Shown here: in pieces, positions 46,399-58,954 of the stretch
Layout of the letters: each line of letters begins with the position of its first letter
Numbering within the stretch: the stretch's first letter is position 1
NCBI RefSeq assembly: GCF_000524195.1
Contig: NW_020170416.1
Span: forward strand, 508,250 to 572,249
Direction of reading: 5' to 3'
DNA: 64,000 bases
DNA from: Echinococcus granulosus
Lineage: Eukaryota; Platyhelminthes; Cestoda; Cyclophyllidea; Taeniidae
Translations under genes and position numbers: made by a program
The notes under the pieces: generated by a model
What the model saw: the letters and a program-made list of their open reading frames with translations, nothing else
Told to the model about the DNA's origin: nothing
Databases searched by the model: none

Positions 46399-49300
46399 GT
46401 AAGTGCTGGTTTCCTTTTCGTTTGTATTCCCTCTTCCCTTTCTATTGTTTAATCATTTTTTGACTTTAAAATACTAGCAGTTATGCAAAGTTTCGGCGAT
46501 ATGCAATGCTTTGTCATTCGCTTGAGATCATTTCGCTTCAAACCGATCTGCCTGATTTCGTAGAATAAGTAAAATGCTTCATTTTTAATTTTTCATATAG
46601 ATATTTAGTCAATTGGGTGTTACAAGCAATTTTAGGAACTCAAAACGCCTCTGTGATCCAATTAAATGTTTTGCCTGAATTGAGATAAGTGCGGAAGCGC
46701 CATTAAAATGTAACGGTTTCTGGACGGTTGGAAGGGGGGGGGGGCGGAGAGGAATTTACTTTGCGTAACAAATGAAGATTTGCAGCAGACCAATTCTCTT
46801 ACGTGACTATCTGTAATTTTAAGTGATAGAGGTACAGTACAAACTCTGCCACCCAGCACAGATTTTCACATTCATGACCATGGGAGAATTCCTCTCCAAG
46901 CTTAGAAATGTACCCTTAGTTGCGAGGAGGGGAATAACCTATACGCACGTTTGGGTACGACGCTACCTCAATACAGCCGATCCATGAGGAAGCTGAAATC
47001 TTTTGCCATCACCACTCGAGCTTGGCAATGGAATGTCAAGTGACACGTATTACGTGTCAGAAACGGTAATGAAATAATTACCAAGGTCACGACGTAGCAG
47101 TTGCTGTAGCGGATTATAGTATTTTTAAACGAGACGATTTTTTGATTTATATGAGGGGGTAGCGAATAGCCAAAGTGGGGTTTTCAAAACAATTGGCTTA
47201 GATATAGTATGGGTTTGTGGTATCATACTTCCTATTTGTTTGAGTCCTGTTTTAAGGCTCTGACATGACTTTGGAGGGACTCAAAATTTGGCACTTGAAA
47301 GAAGGATGGTATGTTACATATTTTCTGGTGATTTTAAACTATCTGAAGGTCATTTTGCCGCATGGTGGAATCCCACGCATTACACTCTCCTTTAGTCTTC
47401 ATTTTTAAGCCGATGGGAATTTAATTCAACCATAGCACATGTACGCAGGGTGGTGTGAAATACTACTGGCTAAAAAAGCTCATACTACTTATATAAAATT
47501 TTTATTTAAATAAAAATGAAATCGAGTTACCCGCACGTGAACCTGGTTAACCCCAACCATCAGCTGAAGCACAATCAGCTGAATCAGGAGGTTGGAGAGT
47601 GAACTGCACATCGTGAATGACATCCAGGTCCTATCGACTGGATGGCATATTTGTCAAACTTTTTTGAGCACAAAATTTGACCGAACTTCGTGCGACTATT
47701 AGGTGGCTAAAAAATAGATGACTTGACAGTTGGCAGTTGATTTAAACTTCCTGGGTCAGTAAGAAGCGCCTTTTCTGGCACTTGAAGGAAGCTTCATACC
47801 TAGGCGAAATTTTCTGACAGACTGAGGAAATGAAAATCTTTTGTCGTCTCAGCAGTAAATACTCGAATTAGCAACTCACATGTTTTGATAGAAAATATTA
47901 TCTTCAATTTAACCTGTGGGCGGTTTTTGATTGGACGCGAAGGGATAATTATATTCTTCTTGATATCTTCGACACGTTACCCTTTTCTTCCGATTCCTTT
48001 CAACTTTTCTCCACCCACACACCTCTGGCTAGAAGGTGGTGGTGAAAATTGATCGTTGGTTTTATTTTACCATCGTTTGTCATTCCATGCCAAAGCCTGC
48101 TGATTTATACCCAAATGTGATTTGTCACACTTTTCTCACACCTCCACATTTGAACATTTACCGACTAGAGCGGTTACCATAGCTTAATCTGTAATTTTTT
48201 TGCCTTAAGTAGTCAGTACTATTTTCCAAGAGAATGTGTGTGTTTTTAGTCGCTTCTCTTGCTTCTCAGATGCAAGATAAGGGTCGTAGAACTGTCCTTT
48301 ATTCAACACCCCGTTCTCGTTAAAGCCTTGAAAGCTAAAACACTGTGATTTATTACGTAAATTTTCAAAGCAAAATGAGAACTTGGGGATTTTGTTTGAG
48401 CGAAAGATTACCTGAAAAGTGACCTCTTTTAGGTCTGTCACCGACCATAAAAGTAGATGTTGTAGCCCTAGATTGAAGGGGCTAGTTTATAAAATGAAGG
48501 ATTTTGGAAGAGAGTTCACTTGTTGATTCGATGAAATTCTAGAGTTATTCAAATTATCTTCCTCTTTTTCGACGCTTATTCATCCAAATCATTCATTGGA
48601 GTCCAGTTCTTATTCCAATCTGACACCACTCAACCACCATCTTTTCATCCATCCACCCGACCTTCCACCCATCCGCTTCTAATTCAAAGAATCAGAATCG
48701 TCCTTCTCCAGTAAACTCTCTTGTGATTGAAAAGACGGTTAGATCTTGCCGTGGTCCTCCTCCGTGGACTTCAACCGAAGTCTGATAATAATCTCTTGAT
48801 AACAAATAACTCCTTCAAATAAGTCTAGGTGCCGAAACATTGACCTCACAAGAATCTACCGCTGATGGTTTTCGTATTGCTTAAGAGGGACTTTTCCATC
48901 ACATTCAAAAGACCCGATTATAGTTGATCTACTTTATTCACAATTGTCTCAATTCAGGTCCCTCATTTCCAATAGTAAAATCGCTTATCAGAAAGGAGAA
49001 CTTCTCATTCAATGCTTCAATCAACATTACTTCATCTTTTTACCTGATTATTGCACCTACCGACTTTATGATAAAAAAAATTGGGGTTGTACTAGGCGAT
49101 AATGATGATATGGGCACCCACAAGAGAGCCGTTAAGTAAGGAACGTACAATCCCTCACCGGCAATAAAAGGTAGATACGCAGGTAAGTGTTGAAATAGAT
49201 AGGCGCGCGCATTTTTCGAAGGAAAAAGGATATGGAATTTCCAACACCCGAAGGCAAGCGTGATTTGAAGTCGATAATACCACCAAGAGCAGTAGCAGAA

Positions 49301-52300
49301 GCGGCAGTTGTTGTTGTTGCCGTTGCGGTGTGTGTGGCTTTTTGCTGAGGACGAGGAGATGGGGAAGAGAAGAAGTTAAAAGTATGCCTCCACAAGGCTG
49401 AAGAAGAAACCTCAAATGAGGGGACCACACACCGCGATTACTTTCACCCGCGCCCAACCCTCTCCGCCCCCCACCCACAGTCGATTGGTCAGGCACCCAG
49501 TGGCAGTCGCGGTCTTGAAGCCGAAAACGACAGAGACCACCCAACTAGTGAAATTGCAGACAGCTGTCGTCGTAGTCGTCTTCTTCCTCTTCGCCTTCTT
49601 CTCGCCTTCCTCTACTGCGCTTGAGGCGCTAGAAAGGGGACGGTATTCCCGCCTTGGATACTGCTGCGATACAGAAATGTGCCGACATCTAGGTGGACCA
49701 GTCCAAGTCTACTTGTGGCATCATGGGGGGAGTTAATAAGGCTAACGTCCTAGGGTGGAAGCCTAACAACATTTTAGGCTTCGAAGCCACTTTTTGCCTA
49801 GCTGTATTGACGTCAGGTTTTGCTCTTTAAATCGTCTCATGATGATCTAGCGGGGTCTCGTGCGTCGTTGCTACGCTCTGTGGCCAAATCACAATAAATA
49901 GATTGCAATGTTTCCTTTACTTCTGGTACTTGTAAATCTTGACATTTTTGATCACTTCTACAATTTTTTAGCCCTGGTTCGTGCATAATCTTTCCATCAA
50001 TTAAAAAAACTTGCTCTTAGCTATTTATGGAATTAAAACAGAGACCTAGGGGTGTTACAGATGAGATAGTTCAGCAAAGGGCATAAAGTAAACAAATCTA
50101 GAGTGAACTTTTGTTGTAGATCCTCGCAGACTCAGCTATTTACACAGGAAACACTTTTTTATGGTGGCAAGGAAATAGGATTTTTTTTTAAACCTTTTAC
50201 TGGAGCGTTCGTTGTTTCCAAATCATCCCATTCGCCGATGTTGACAATGTAGTTCTGATTGGCTAATAACAGTTGCCAACAGCGAAATCGAATCGCGGGA
50301 GATCGAAAAAGATGGCATTCGACGTGGACCTCCTTTAAGACCCAAATACTACTCTTCGTATTTAAGTAGCACACGCGCAGGCTGGCACTAAGGCATTTGG
50401 GTTAGGGAAAAAGCTAGATAGTTTTCCGAGATAACATCCCAAAACTGATTTGCAAAGGCTTTTGCAGATAGATCTGCAGTTATGGTGACGGCGGTTGTTA
50501 CTAAGTCCTGACGACCCGTCGTCAAATCACCCGCACGATAGCTGCCGTGCGCGCAAGACCGCACGTGACAAACCGACAATGATTGAGCTAAGTGGACATA
50601 ACTCTATCACGCCAAGCTGGGGCATTCAATCCTTCCAAATACAGAAACGTGGGAAATGGATAAGGGGGTAGGCGATGGGGTACTGATGTAGCGAAACTGA
50701 TTTTGCATTAACCCAGGTGAAACATTTACTCTCTTAGGGAGAAAATGTGGAGAAGGGATAAAAGAGGCTGTAGCTTTTTTCAAATTTGGAGTTTGATATT
50801 TTTATATCCTCCCCAAAATAGCTGATTTTGTGCGGAAGTAAAAGCATCCAACCGCTCCCAACAACAGTTGCTGTCTAACCACATGTGCAGACATAGTAAA
50901 AGAATTCCAAGGTAATTGCGGAAAATGGGGCTCAGTCGTCTCACCTGTCCACTGCCCTTTTCAGATACCGTACGATCAACGAGTCATGAATCAACCTACC
51001 CCATATCCGCCAAATCATTCCCTTCCACAGCAGCAGAGATTACCACTGCAACCATCTTCTTACCACAATGAATTGAGCCACTCGCAGATTTTGCGGGAAT
51101 CTTACTTCACGTGGGATAGAAAGATTTACACAAACCTTCAACCATCGCGAGTGGACCCATATATTGAGGAGATGCGACGCCACACGAGGCCATTCGCAGC
51201 CTATAATCCGACATACAATCCCAGGAATCATTCGCCCGCCCTCCCGAGAAGAAATTCCATAGAATATGCTTTACGGTCGACGGCAGGAGCTCATTGCAAC
51301 ATTCCTAACAATGGACAGTTCATCCCACAAGGACCGACGGGGGGAGTTCATCCAGGATTCTACAGTCGAATACCTCCACAGATGCATGTTTCAAACGGTA
51401 TTGGTGAACCGGTGTTTCCGCCACCAATGGATGCTCCACATATCCCAATTCCTCGGCCACCACCACCTCCGCCGCCACCACCGCCGCCACCATTACAACA
51501 GCATCAAGTTATTTCTCCACACACGATTGAATTTATTCAATCGCGTCAAGCTATCATACCCATTTCGTCATACTATTCGCAACAGAGTTTTTGCAATGGG
51601 AGTGGTGGAGTGGAAGGAAGTTCCAGTTTTCAGGAGACGCATGTCGTGGACACTCAGACGTAAGTGAATGTCATTGTGTGTGACAACAGTTGTGCATGTG
51701 CGCGCACGAACGCAGGAGGGACATTAGCATTGTGGAGGAAGAAAATTTTTTGTATATCCCCACGAAGGAAGGAGGGGAGAAGATGGCCAAAAAATCGTGT
51801 GCACACACACAGAGCTACAGCACAGCGCGGGTAAAAAACCATGACAGTCAAATTAGATAATTTAATGAACAAATGCATGTGGTTTGGAGGAAAAATGCGA
51901 TAGCGGTAGAAGCATGTGCAGGCTTGAGGGAAATGTTGCCTTACAATTGTGTAATTTTTAGAGCCAAAGAACAACCGGATACAACGAGAACGAGGCCTGC
52001 GACGCGACAAGCAACAAATTACTTGAAGACATGGTTAAATGAGCACAACACTAACCCATATCCCACGAAAAATGAAAAGATGGCTCTAGCCACCAGGACA
52101 GGCATGACATTCAACCAGGTTGGTAGAGTTCCTAGTCCGTTTGAATGACTATAGACTTCGGACCTCTCACGGGAAAGGTTATTTCTAGATATCCACCTGG
52201 TTTGCGAATGCCCGTCGACGTCTGAAAAAGGAGAACAGGATGACATGGTCTCCGAGGACAGGCGCAACAGAATCACGTCCACGAGTTCCGGAGTTAGTGC

Positions 52301-52653
52301 GGGCTGACAGTGATGAGCACAGCGATGGACATTCTTCCAGCCGCTTGGAAGAGGTCGCTGAATGTGATGCACAGGGCAGAAACCAGCTAGGAGACATATT
52401 TATCTCGGAGGAGACTTATTCCATCACTTTCACTGCTGGGATGTCACCGTTTCGACAGTCATACCAGCAGCCTCCGCCAATGCCTCTGTTGCCGTCCGCT
52501 TTTTCGTGTCAGACCCCACCACGTCTGGAGGTAGACCATACTGCCTACACCAACAACAACAGTGACAATGGTGCAGATTTCTGCCAAACGCAAAATTACT
52601 TTACCAAAAGCGAAAATGACAGTAGTCAGCGTAGTCACTTGAACTCCATCTGA
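46297..52653 (+). CDS. IRX: Iroquois-class (TALE) homeobox transcription factor, 4 exons
   Basis: Four phase-matched exons give about 472 residues. The homeodomain reads [40 protein letters not shown], then FNQ / [20 protein letters not shown] across a 70-nt intron. The PYP insertion between helices 1 and 2 marks the TALE superclass. Ala before the invariant Asn (WFANARRR), WLNEH and [13 protein letters not shown] are Iroquois signatures; Mohawk and PBX/MEIS proteins differ there. Upstream is a Pro/Gln/Asn-rich region with 12 consecutive Pro, downstream an acidic/Ser segment and a Pro-rich tail. Iroquois proteins act in the nucleus in patterning. A canonical IRO box was not recognised. The first exon is the weakest part, because the frame stays open upstream of the chosen ATG. 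Confidence 0.88.
46399..50964 (+). other. 4.6-kb intron 1 of the IRX gene
   Basis: GTAAGT donor; CTGCCCTTTTCAG acceptor. Contains a G11 run (46734-46744), a short CATCC stretch near 48643-48665, and a GC- and CpG-richer island at about 49.2-49.7 kb with overlapping ORFs on both strands. The island could be regulatory; the ORFs lack coding support. Confidence 0.5.
46734..46744. repeat. G11 homopolymer
   Basis: Eleven consecutive G within IRX intron 1. Confidence 0.85.
50965..51659 (+). CDS. IRX: IRX exon 2, Pro/Gln-rich N-terminal region
   Basis: 695 nt, phase 0 entry ([20 protein letters not shown]), phase 2 exit (CAG AC|GTAAGT; without splicing a TAA stop follows at once). Contains [10 protein letters not shown] and a 12-Pro run coded by mixed CCA/CCG/CCT. 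The overlapping +1-frame ORF is a shadow. Pro/Gln/Tyr-rich composition suits an activation or interaction region. Confidence 0.82.
51660..51961 (+). other. 302-nt IRX intron 2
   Basis: GTAAGT donor; TTGTGTAATTTTTAG acceptor; phase 2. Confidence 0.8.
51962..52118 (+). CDS. IRX: IRX exon 3, homeodomain helices 1 and 2
   Basis: 157 nt encoding [38 protein letters not shown] and [10 protein letters not shown], ending CAG|GTTGGT in phase 0. The PYP of the TALE three-residue loop extension is present. Confidence 0.92.
52119..52188 (+). other. 70-nt intron splitting the homeodomain
   Basis: GTTGGT donor and TTATTTCTAG acceptor. It separates the helix-2 end (TFNQ) from recognition helix 3 ([11 protein letters not shown]). 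Without splicing the homeodomain would be cut by stop codons. Confidence 0.85.
52189..52653 (+). CDS. IRX: IRX exon 4, recognition helix and C-terminus
   Basis: 155 codons including the TGA. Begins [20 protein letters not shown] followed by [10 protein letters not shown], an acidic/Ser segment ([20 protein letters not shown]), a Pro-rich [19 protein letters not shown] segment, and ends SQRSHLNSI. Ala precedes the invariant homeodomain Asn. The C-terminus is shorter than in many Iroquois proteins. Confidence 0.92.
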   Translation: MSTWFANARRRLKKENRMTWSPRTGATESRPRVPELVRADSDEHSDGHSSSRLEEVAECDAQGRNQLGDIFISEETYSITFTAGMSPFRQSYQQPPPMPLLPSAFSCQTPPRLEVDHTAYTNNNSDNGADFCQTQNYFTKSENDSSQRSHLNSI

Positions 52654-55600
52654 TGTGCTTTGAAGTCTTTCCTTCTGCTTCTGCGTTCACGTTCCACTCT
52701 CGCGTGTCCGCGGTGATTGTTTGTTCAGTTGTGTGTTGCAGTAGCTAATGCAAAAGTTCGTATGTTACATTGTCTTCTCCATTTTCCGGGTCTAGTTGAA
52801 TGGGCGTAACACTTCAAATTCACTTAGACTTCAATAGATGATGGCATGAGTGGAAGGCAGGATGGTTTGATAAATGAATGCAGAATAGATGAAGGGATGG
52901 ATGAAAGATTTGGTGGAAGATCGGTGGAATTGGACGTGGGAACGCAGCCAATGCGAAGGGAGGTGTCCTGGTACACGTTTCGTCTATCCAGTGTACGGAA
53001 TTTTGCAATTTACTTCAATCTGACCCGACCTTGACGTCTGATCTTACTCGCCCTCTGGCGTATCTACTGGGATCGCTTAGAGGTCACATGACAGGTGAGG
53101 GGGTGACTGCAAGTTGCAGTTGTCCAGATATCATTTATTTCACCAAGAATCTAGAAACATATTTCCACAGGACGTCAAAATCATTATTGCTATGGTAACC
53201 GCTCGTTTTATCCCTCTCTCACCCTTGGTAAGAGAGCCCTTCTGTACAAGTGTCACAGAAAGAAGTCGGAAATGGTTTCAACCCTTTCAGAATGCTATCG
53301 AAGCCACAGGTTAAACATCCAGCGCCACGAGGTATTTCATTCCAACAGAGCAACTGTTTTGCTCTCAAAAAATTTTTCAAGGAAAACTTTTTGACACATA
53401 AAACCTTCGAGGAGATTTTAGCTGCGCGCTTTTTCCCCCTTGCTGCTTAAATTCCTCTGTCCTAACAGTTTTCTCAGGGTTAAAGTATTTCATTGTGACC
53501 CATAAGTTAACGCAAAATCTGAGTGACACAGACAAAAATTGATTTTGACAATTAGTGACAGTTTAAAATCAATCGTCAATCAAAGGACTTGACAAGGTGG
53601 CTTTAAATAGCTCAGCTTCAAATTATTTTGAAAATTTTTTCTTCCGAAATAGTTTGCACCCTTTACTAGATAGCCATTTAAGCTAGGTGGTGTAAATTCA
53701 CCCCGTAATGTCACTTATTTAACTAACTGTTCTCCAGTGAACTTGATGTGTGCTTGTTCAAGAAAGGTCATTCCAGTGTGTAACCCCGACACTGAAATAG
53801 TTTTGTTATTTTTATCCATTTAACTAAAAAGACCAATTGCAACGTTTCAGCTACTTCTGATTTTGTATTACTCCTTCCATGGCTAGCCCTAAGGATGGCA
53901 GGAGGCAGTGAATGGAACGGCAGCTGCATTATGGAGGCAATGATGGACTGGAGGTGGTGAGGAGGAGACCTGGCAGCTTGAGTAGGATGAGCAGAACACC
54001 ATGCCACCGTCATAGAAGTTGGATTTTGATAGAGGAGCTTAAAGATGGAAATGACCAAAAAACGAGAATTGACGTGTCTACTAACTCAGCAGTTTTCCTA
54101 TAAGCAGTATCAACATTTGGTGGAAAGTCAAGGGTACAATTAAAGACTTTTTTTGACATCTTGGATCATATTTGCTTCCTGAGCTCAGGATTGCTAATCC
54201 CTAGCAAGAAAATCGTGATTGCCAGTCCTCAAAAAGAAAATCGGAGAAATTGGAACTTGTTTTCGCTTCCATTGCCTTTCAAAGTCCACCCACCTGGTAC
54301 GTATCGCTCGTCGGACATCTCAACGGCTGACCCTTCTAGTTTCCCCAAATCACGTCACTCAACGTTTGGAAATGCTTCCAAATGCTCTACAGCTTCAATA
54401 AATCAACAAGTCTAGCGGCAGAGACTAATGGGCTGGTGGCACGATGAAGTCTTCTGAACTCCCCGGCCAATTCAAAGACATACAAACCATAGATATCGAC
54501 ATGCTGTATTCAAAATAGAGCTTTAGCTAACATCACGTGGTCGAACTGGGACACGAGAAGAAAATTATATTCGTCATTCTCTGTGATTTACAGAAATTTT
54601 TGGTGAAAATGATTGAGTCGGTTTCTCCCAGGGAGTCACTCCACAATCCGCCGTTACAATGGAATTCAGCCACCTCCTCGATACTTCTCATGACCACCCA
54701 GGCTAAACGTTCAAAACATCTGGTAGCACCGAGGCTACCCTTGAAGGAGTAGTAAAGCCAAACTAGCGGACAAGCGGACAACTGGACCTCTATATCACCA
54801 GAGTACACTTTGGACTGATTCAGACTAAAAAGTGGTTTTTGACACTCTAGTAGTGGAACGGATGATTATCAGCGTGGAAGGTCTAAGCCTTCAGTTATAA
54901 AATCACTCTCTATACGAACGAGAAGACGAAAATAATTTTAGGCAGTCCCTCACGCCTATGGTGCTCTATAAAATTGCCGAGAAACTCAAGAGAATCGACG
55001 TATTGCGTTCCCTCCTACCAGCAGATTAAGGTACGCCATTTGCACACAATGGTGCCCCAAAGGTGCAAATTTTGACTGTGGCGGAGTGGATACCGCCTCG
55101 CTCCTCTTCCACTTTCCCTTTCTCCAGCTCTCTCTCTCGCTCTCACGAGCTGGACAGGTGGTTGACTGGCTGGCTGGATGGCAGTCTGTTTCCATATCAA
55201 AGGGGTGGCAGGGAATGCGCAGGGTGCTAGGCACGGGGGGAAAGGGGAATGAGGCAACGCTGAAGTCTCTGTGCAACTGTTCCGCCTTCACTCTCCGCTC
55301 TCTTAGCCGTTTTTTCTTTCCTCCGATTTTCCTCCTCCACGCCTGCCTTCGTGCGTTCTTGTGTGTGTGTATGTGTGCACGTGCGTCTGTGATAAAGTGA
55401 AAGCGCAACTGGTGCAAGGATGACAGGAAGCCACTCCAGCCCCTACACTTAGTTACTTTCTGCTCCTTCCTCCCTTCCCGCCTCCCTTGCCCCCTCTCTC
55501 TCACAGCGAAGCGCATTAGGGGAGGGAAATAACGACGACGAGGACGACAGCAAGCAAAAATTTCTGCCGCAAACAGCTGACGCTTGTGAGTGGAGGTGGA

Positions 55601-58600
55601 AGAGGAGGGAGACGGAGAAGAAGGTGAAGGATAAATTCACTTTGCATGGGAAGTAGAGGCGTTGTAGGGTGAGGTAAGGTGGAGGAGGGGGGATGAGGAA
55701 GTGGAGCAAAGGCGAGAAGAGGGAGCAAACAAAAAAGCGGAGCCAAAGTGGGTAAGCCAACGAGAAGGCACGGGACCAGATATTGGCAAAGTTTGACCAA
55801 GTTGATTAATTTTACTGCAACCCAGCTAGCTGTGCAGTTGGCCAGGTAGCCAGATAGACAGGCCTGATTTTACTCTTTCTCTCTCAGTCACTCAATCAGT
55901 GATGCACCTGACTTAGCTTGTTTCTCTTATCAATCAAACCAACTTTTTTTTAAACCCGAAGCCCACTGATAAGGAGATCCACTGTCTCTCTGGCGGATTT
56001 TGCGTGTCTACATGTCCAGTAGACAAGTCAAACTCCAAAGTGAAGAACTTAGCCAGTGATTGATGATTGACTGACACAGAGCTACTGCAGGTTTCACCTT
56101 TTTTAGAACAGGCTATCTCAAGAACGTAAGAAAAATCCTCGCCCAACCCACCATCACCATTTTAAAGCCGGCATTGTTGCAAGCAGATGTCAAATATCAG
56201 GAGAAGCTGATTGTCATCCAAATCGGTCCCGAGGTGGGATATGAAATGGTCTCGTGGGTGAAGCCTTGCGGTGCCAAGATCGTTTAGGACTGCATCACCT
56301 GTTCTGACGGTTTCTAGAGAGTAGATACATCCCAAACGTACCTGTGTGGTAGTCAGCAAGTGAGCACTTTCGTCTGTAGTCTGCCTCAGAAAGGGATTGT
56401 CGAATAATAGCCAGTTATGCATTCGTTTGCCCGATGAACGTTGGAATTTCTCAGCTCATGTAAGTCTGTCAGTCAGTCAGCAACCGGTCCAAAACTTAGC
56501 AGTATTACGGCCTGGGAGGAAGTTATTGTCATCTTTAATGCATATGGCGGCCATTAACTCAGCTTTCATGGCTTTCCCTTCCAGGCTGGGGTGAATATAA
56601 ATGCATTGTTGCATTCCTCATTGTTGGGTGATTTTACACCACAATCAAGATGGTGGCTCGACGGTTAGATTTTAAGCAGTGCGATTTGCCACCTTAAAAT
56701 GCCTCTCTTCCAAGCGTTGCCCTATTCAGTGCTTTAAAATGCGAGTTTAACTGAATCCAAAAGGGCGAAAAAGTTGAATTAAACGAAATTTTATGATCCT
56801 AGATGTCAAAAGAAGAGTGGTGGTGGAGGCGACGATAAGGAGCCCCCGCATGGATAGACCAGGAAATGTTTATGCTTTTTATTCCACTAACATAGGCAAG
56901 TGCGGACGTTTTAGTGTGCCAATGCGTTCCGACATGTTGCGTCGGCCTGTAGGTAGATTGTTGAACTCTGCACTTACTTGCGACTAATAATGAAGGGCAG
57001 AGACCGGAGGGCTAGCGAGATAGTAAATATGATGCTTAGATTTCCATTTTTAACTATCTCTTCAATCTTCGTGGATTTCGGCCATCATCTTGTTATCAAG
57101 CTGCCCCGGCTCCACACCTATAGCCACTTCGGCCCTCTGTCTCTCGGGGGTGACTTGTAACCCTGAACACAATGCTCACATTGGAAGACCGGAGGTGCTG
57201 TGATCTTATCTGATCTACCCTCTACTTAGTCGTAGATTTAGGAGTTTCAGCGATTCCATCCAGGAAGGAACCACATTCAACAAGTGAAACTGGAAAAGCT
57301 GTAAGTTCCTTTTGTTTTTATAAATACCATCCATCTTTTCATTCCCCTCAGATCGTATCTCCATCTTGGCCAAGCGGCCCTTCTAAAGTTCAACAATATG
57401 TCTTCATTCATACCGCTGTAGCTTATTACGACTTCATAGTAGCCACCAGACGTCAAATTTGGCAACACCGAAAAGTGGACTCGACCCATGAAGTGAAACA
57501 TTCTGACTCAAAACCAAGTCTTAACATCGAAGAAGGAAGGCTTCTGCCACAAGTAAAAACAGGAGAACCGTAAAAATCACGTCAACTTTTCCCCACTGAC
57601 CCTAGTCCTGCCTTCAGCGTAAAGACTGGTGGTAATTTTGGCGCAACAAGGCTGGAACAAGTTGATAACATTTACTGTGGAGTTGTCCACTTCATTTATG
57701 CAACTTCGGATACGATGGCATCAACGAGGCGCATCTCTAAACATTTTGTAACCACTGTTTCCCCCTCATGGAGGCTCGTCAAATACCGACTACGCTGTGA
57801 GGATCTGTGCTAAAGCGTGAAAACGGAGAACGCGGATGCTTTTGCCTCACCTTCCATAGCTCGTGCTATCCTCTACGCCATCTTACTCGCTCTGTGTGTC
57901 GATAACGAACCTACTTCCACACTGTATGGCATATTACAGCAATGCAAGAGACTAGGACGACCACAGTGTAATACGGAACTAACGACACCATCAATAAAAC
58001 CGAAAGGTAAATAGTGAGTGCATAAAAATAATGAAAATTATCGCTCTGCAAGCAGACAGACATGGTGATCGTGGTAACAGGATGGTGTTTGGCTGTGACC
58101 GCTTGCTTGTTTTCCGCCAGGTCATCAGCTTGCGCTGAACTCCTCTGGTCAACCCAACCTACTGACTTTTTGTTAAGTGATTCACTAGCCAGAAATGCCG
58201 GTTTTGCTCGAATTTCACGACTGTTGTCAAATCGTTGCTTACCATAGGACACAACCGAGTCTTCACAAAAGATGCCCTTCTTTAACGGTAACCACCCATT
58301 CCACTTGGAAGTTAATCCTCCTTGAATCCCAGGCTAACAGGTGCTCAAATTACCTCCTATGACTTGACAGTCTGGAAGACAGCTCAATTCTAAGGAGTAC
58401 AGAAGGTCTGAGAGCTTCTGCATTCCAGCGCGGAATACCATGAAAGGGTCCGACATGTGCAATTTTATTTTTGTCTCTTTTAACCCCCCCAAAAATATAT
58501 ATCAGCGTGTTTCTTCCTCTTTTCTTCCTTTCCCTTCCCTTCCTTCTGTAACACCGCTTGCCTACACCGGTATCAAGAAGTGGTGCGCACATAAAATCAA

Positions 58601-58942
58601 AATCAAACCCACCCCTTAAGGCACGGGAGAAGGGCGCTCTTAGCAAACCTTGTCAGGCTATGGCTGTTTGATTAATTTGATCAACCGATGAAAATCTAAT
58701 CGGGTATTTATCAAACCCGGCCTCCTCTGCTCCCTCCTTCTTTTTCTAATCCTTTCTGCAGCAGCAGATACATTCGCAGCTTCAGTGGCACTTCTTTATT
58801 GGCGACGGTAGCAGTGGCAGAGACGGAGGCAGTAGCGGTAGTAGCTGGGATAAGAGTCAATGCAAGTCCAAAAGTGTCAAGCCTTTATAGGCATCATAAT
58901 TCAACCGTTGCCGTCGGTGTGTGCCTAAGGCAATAAAGGAGC

Positions 58943-58954
58943 GGGGGGGGGGGG
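58943..58954. repeat. G12 homopolymer
   Basis: Twelve consecutive G in the gene-poor right flank. Confidence 0.85.

Noticed and set aside
49132..49736. Overlapping 98-129 codon ORFs
   Set aside because: They overlap on both strands in a GC-rich patch with no splice support; treated as island composition.
51266..51667. 133-codon His/Arg-rich plus-strand ORF
   Set aside because: Alternative frame of IRX exon 2; the true frame continues in phase into the homeodomain.
54986..55800. Several 80-176 codon ORFs on both strands
   Set aside because: Product of CT-rich and GA-rich low-complexity sequence; residues are mostly Pro/Leu/Ser or Lys/Arg/Glu runs with no domain.
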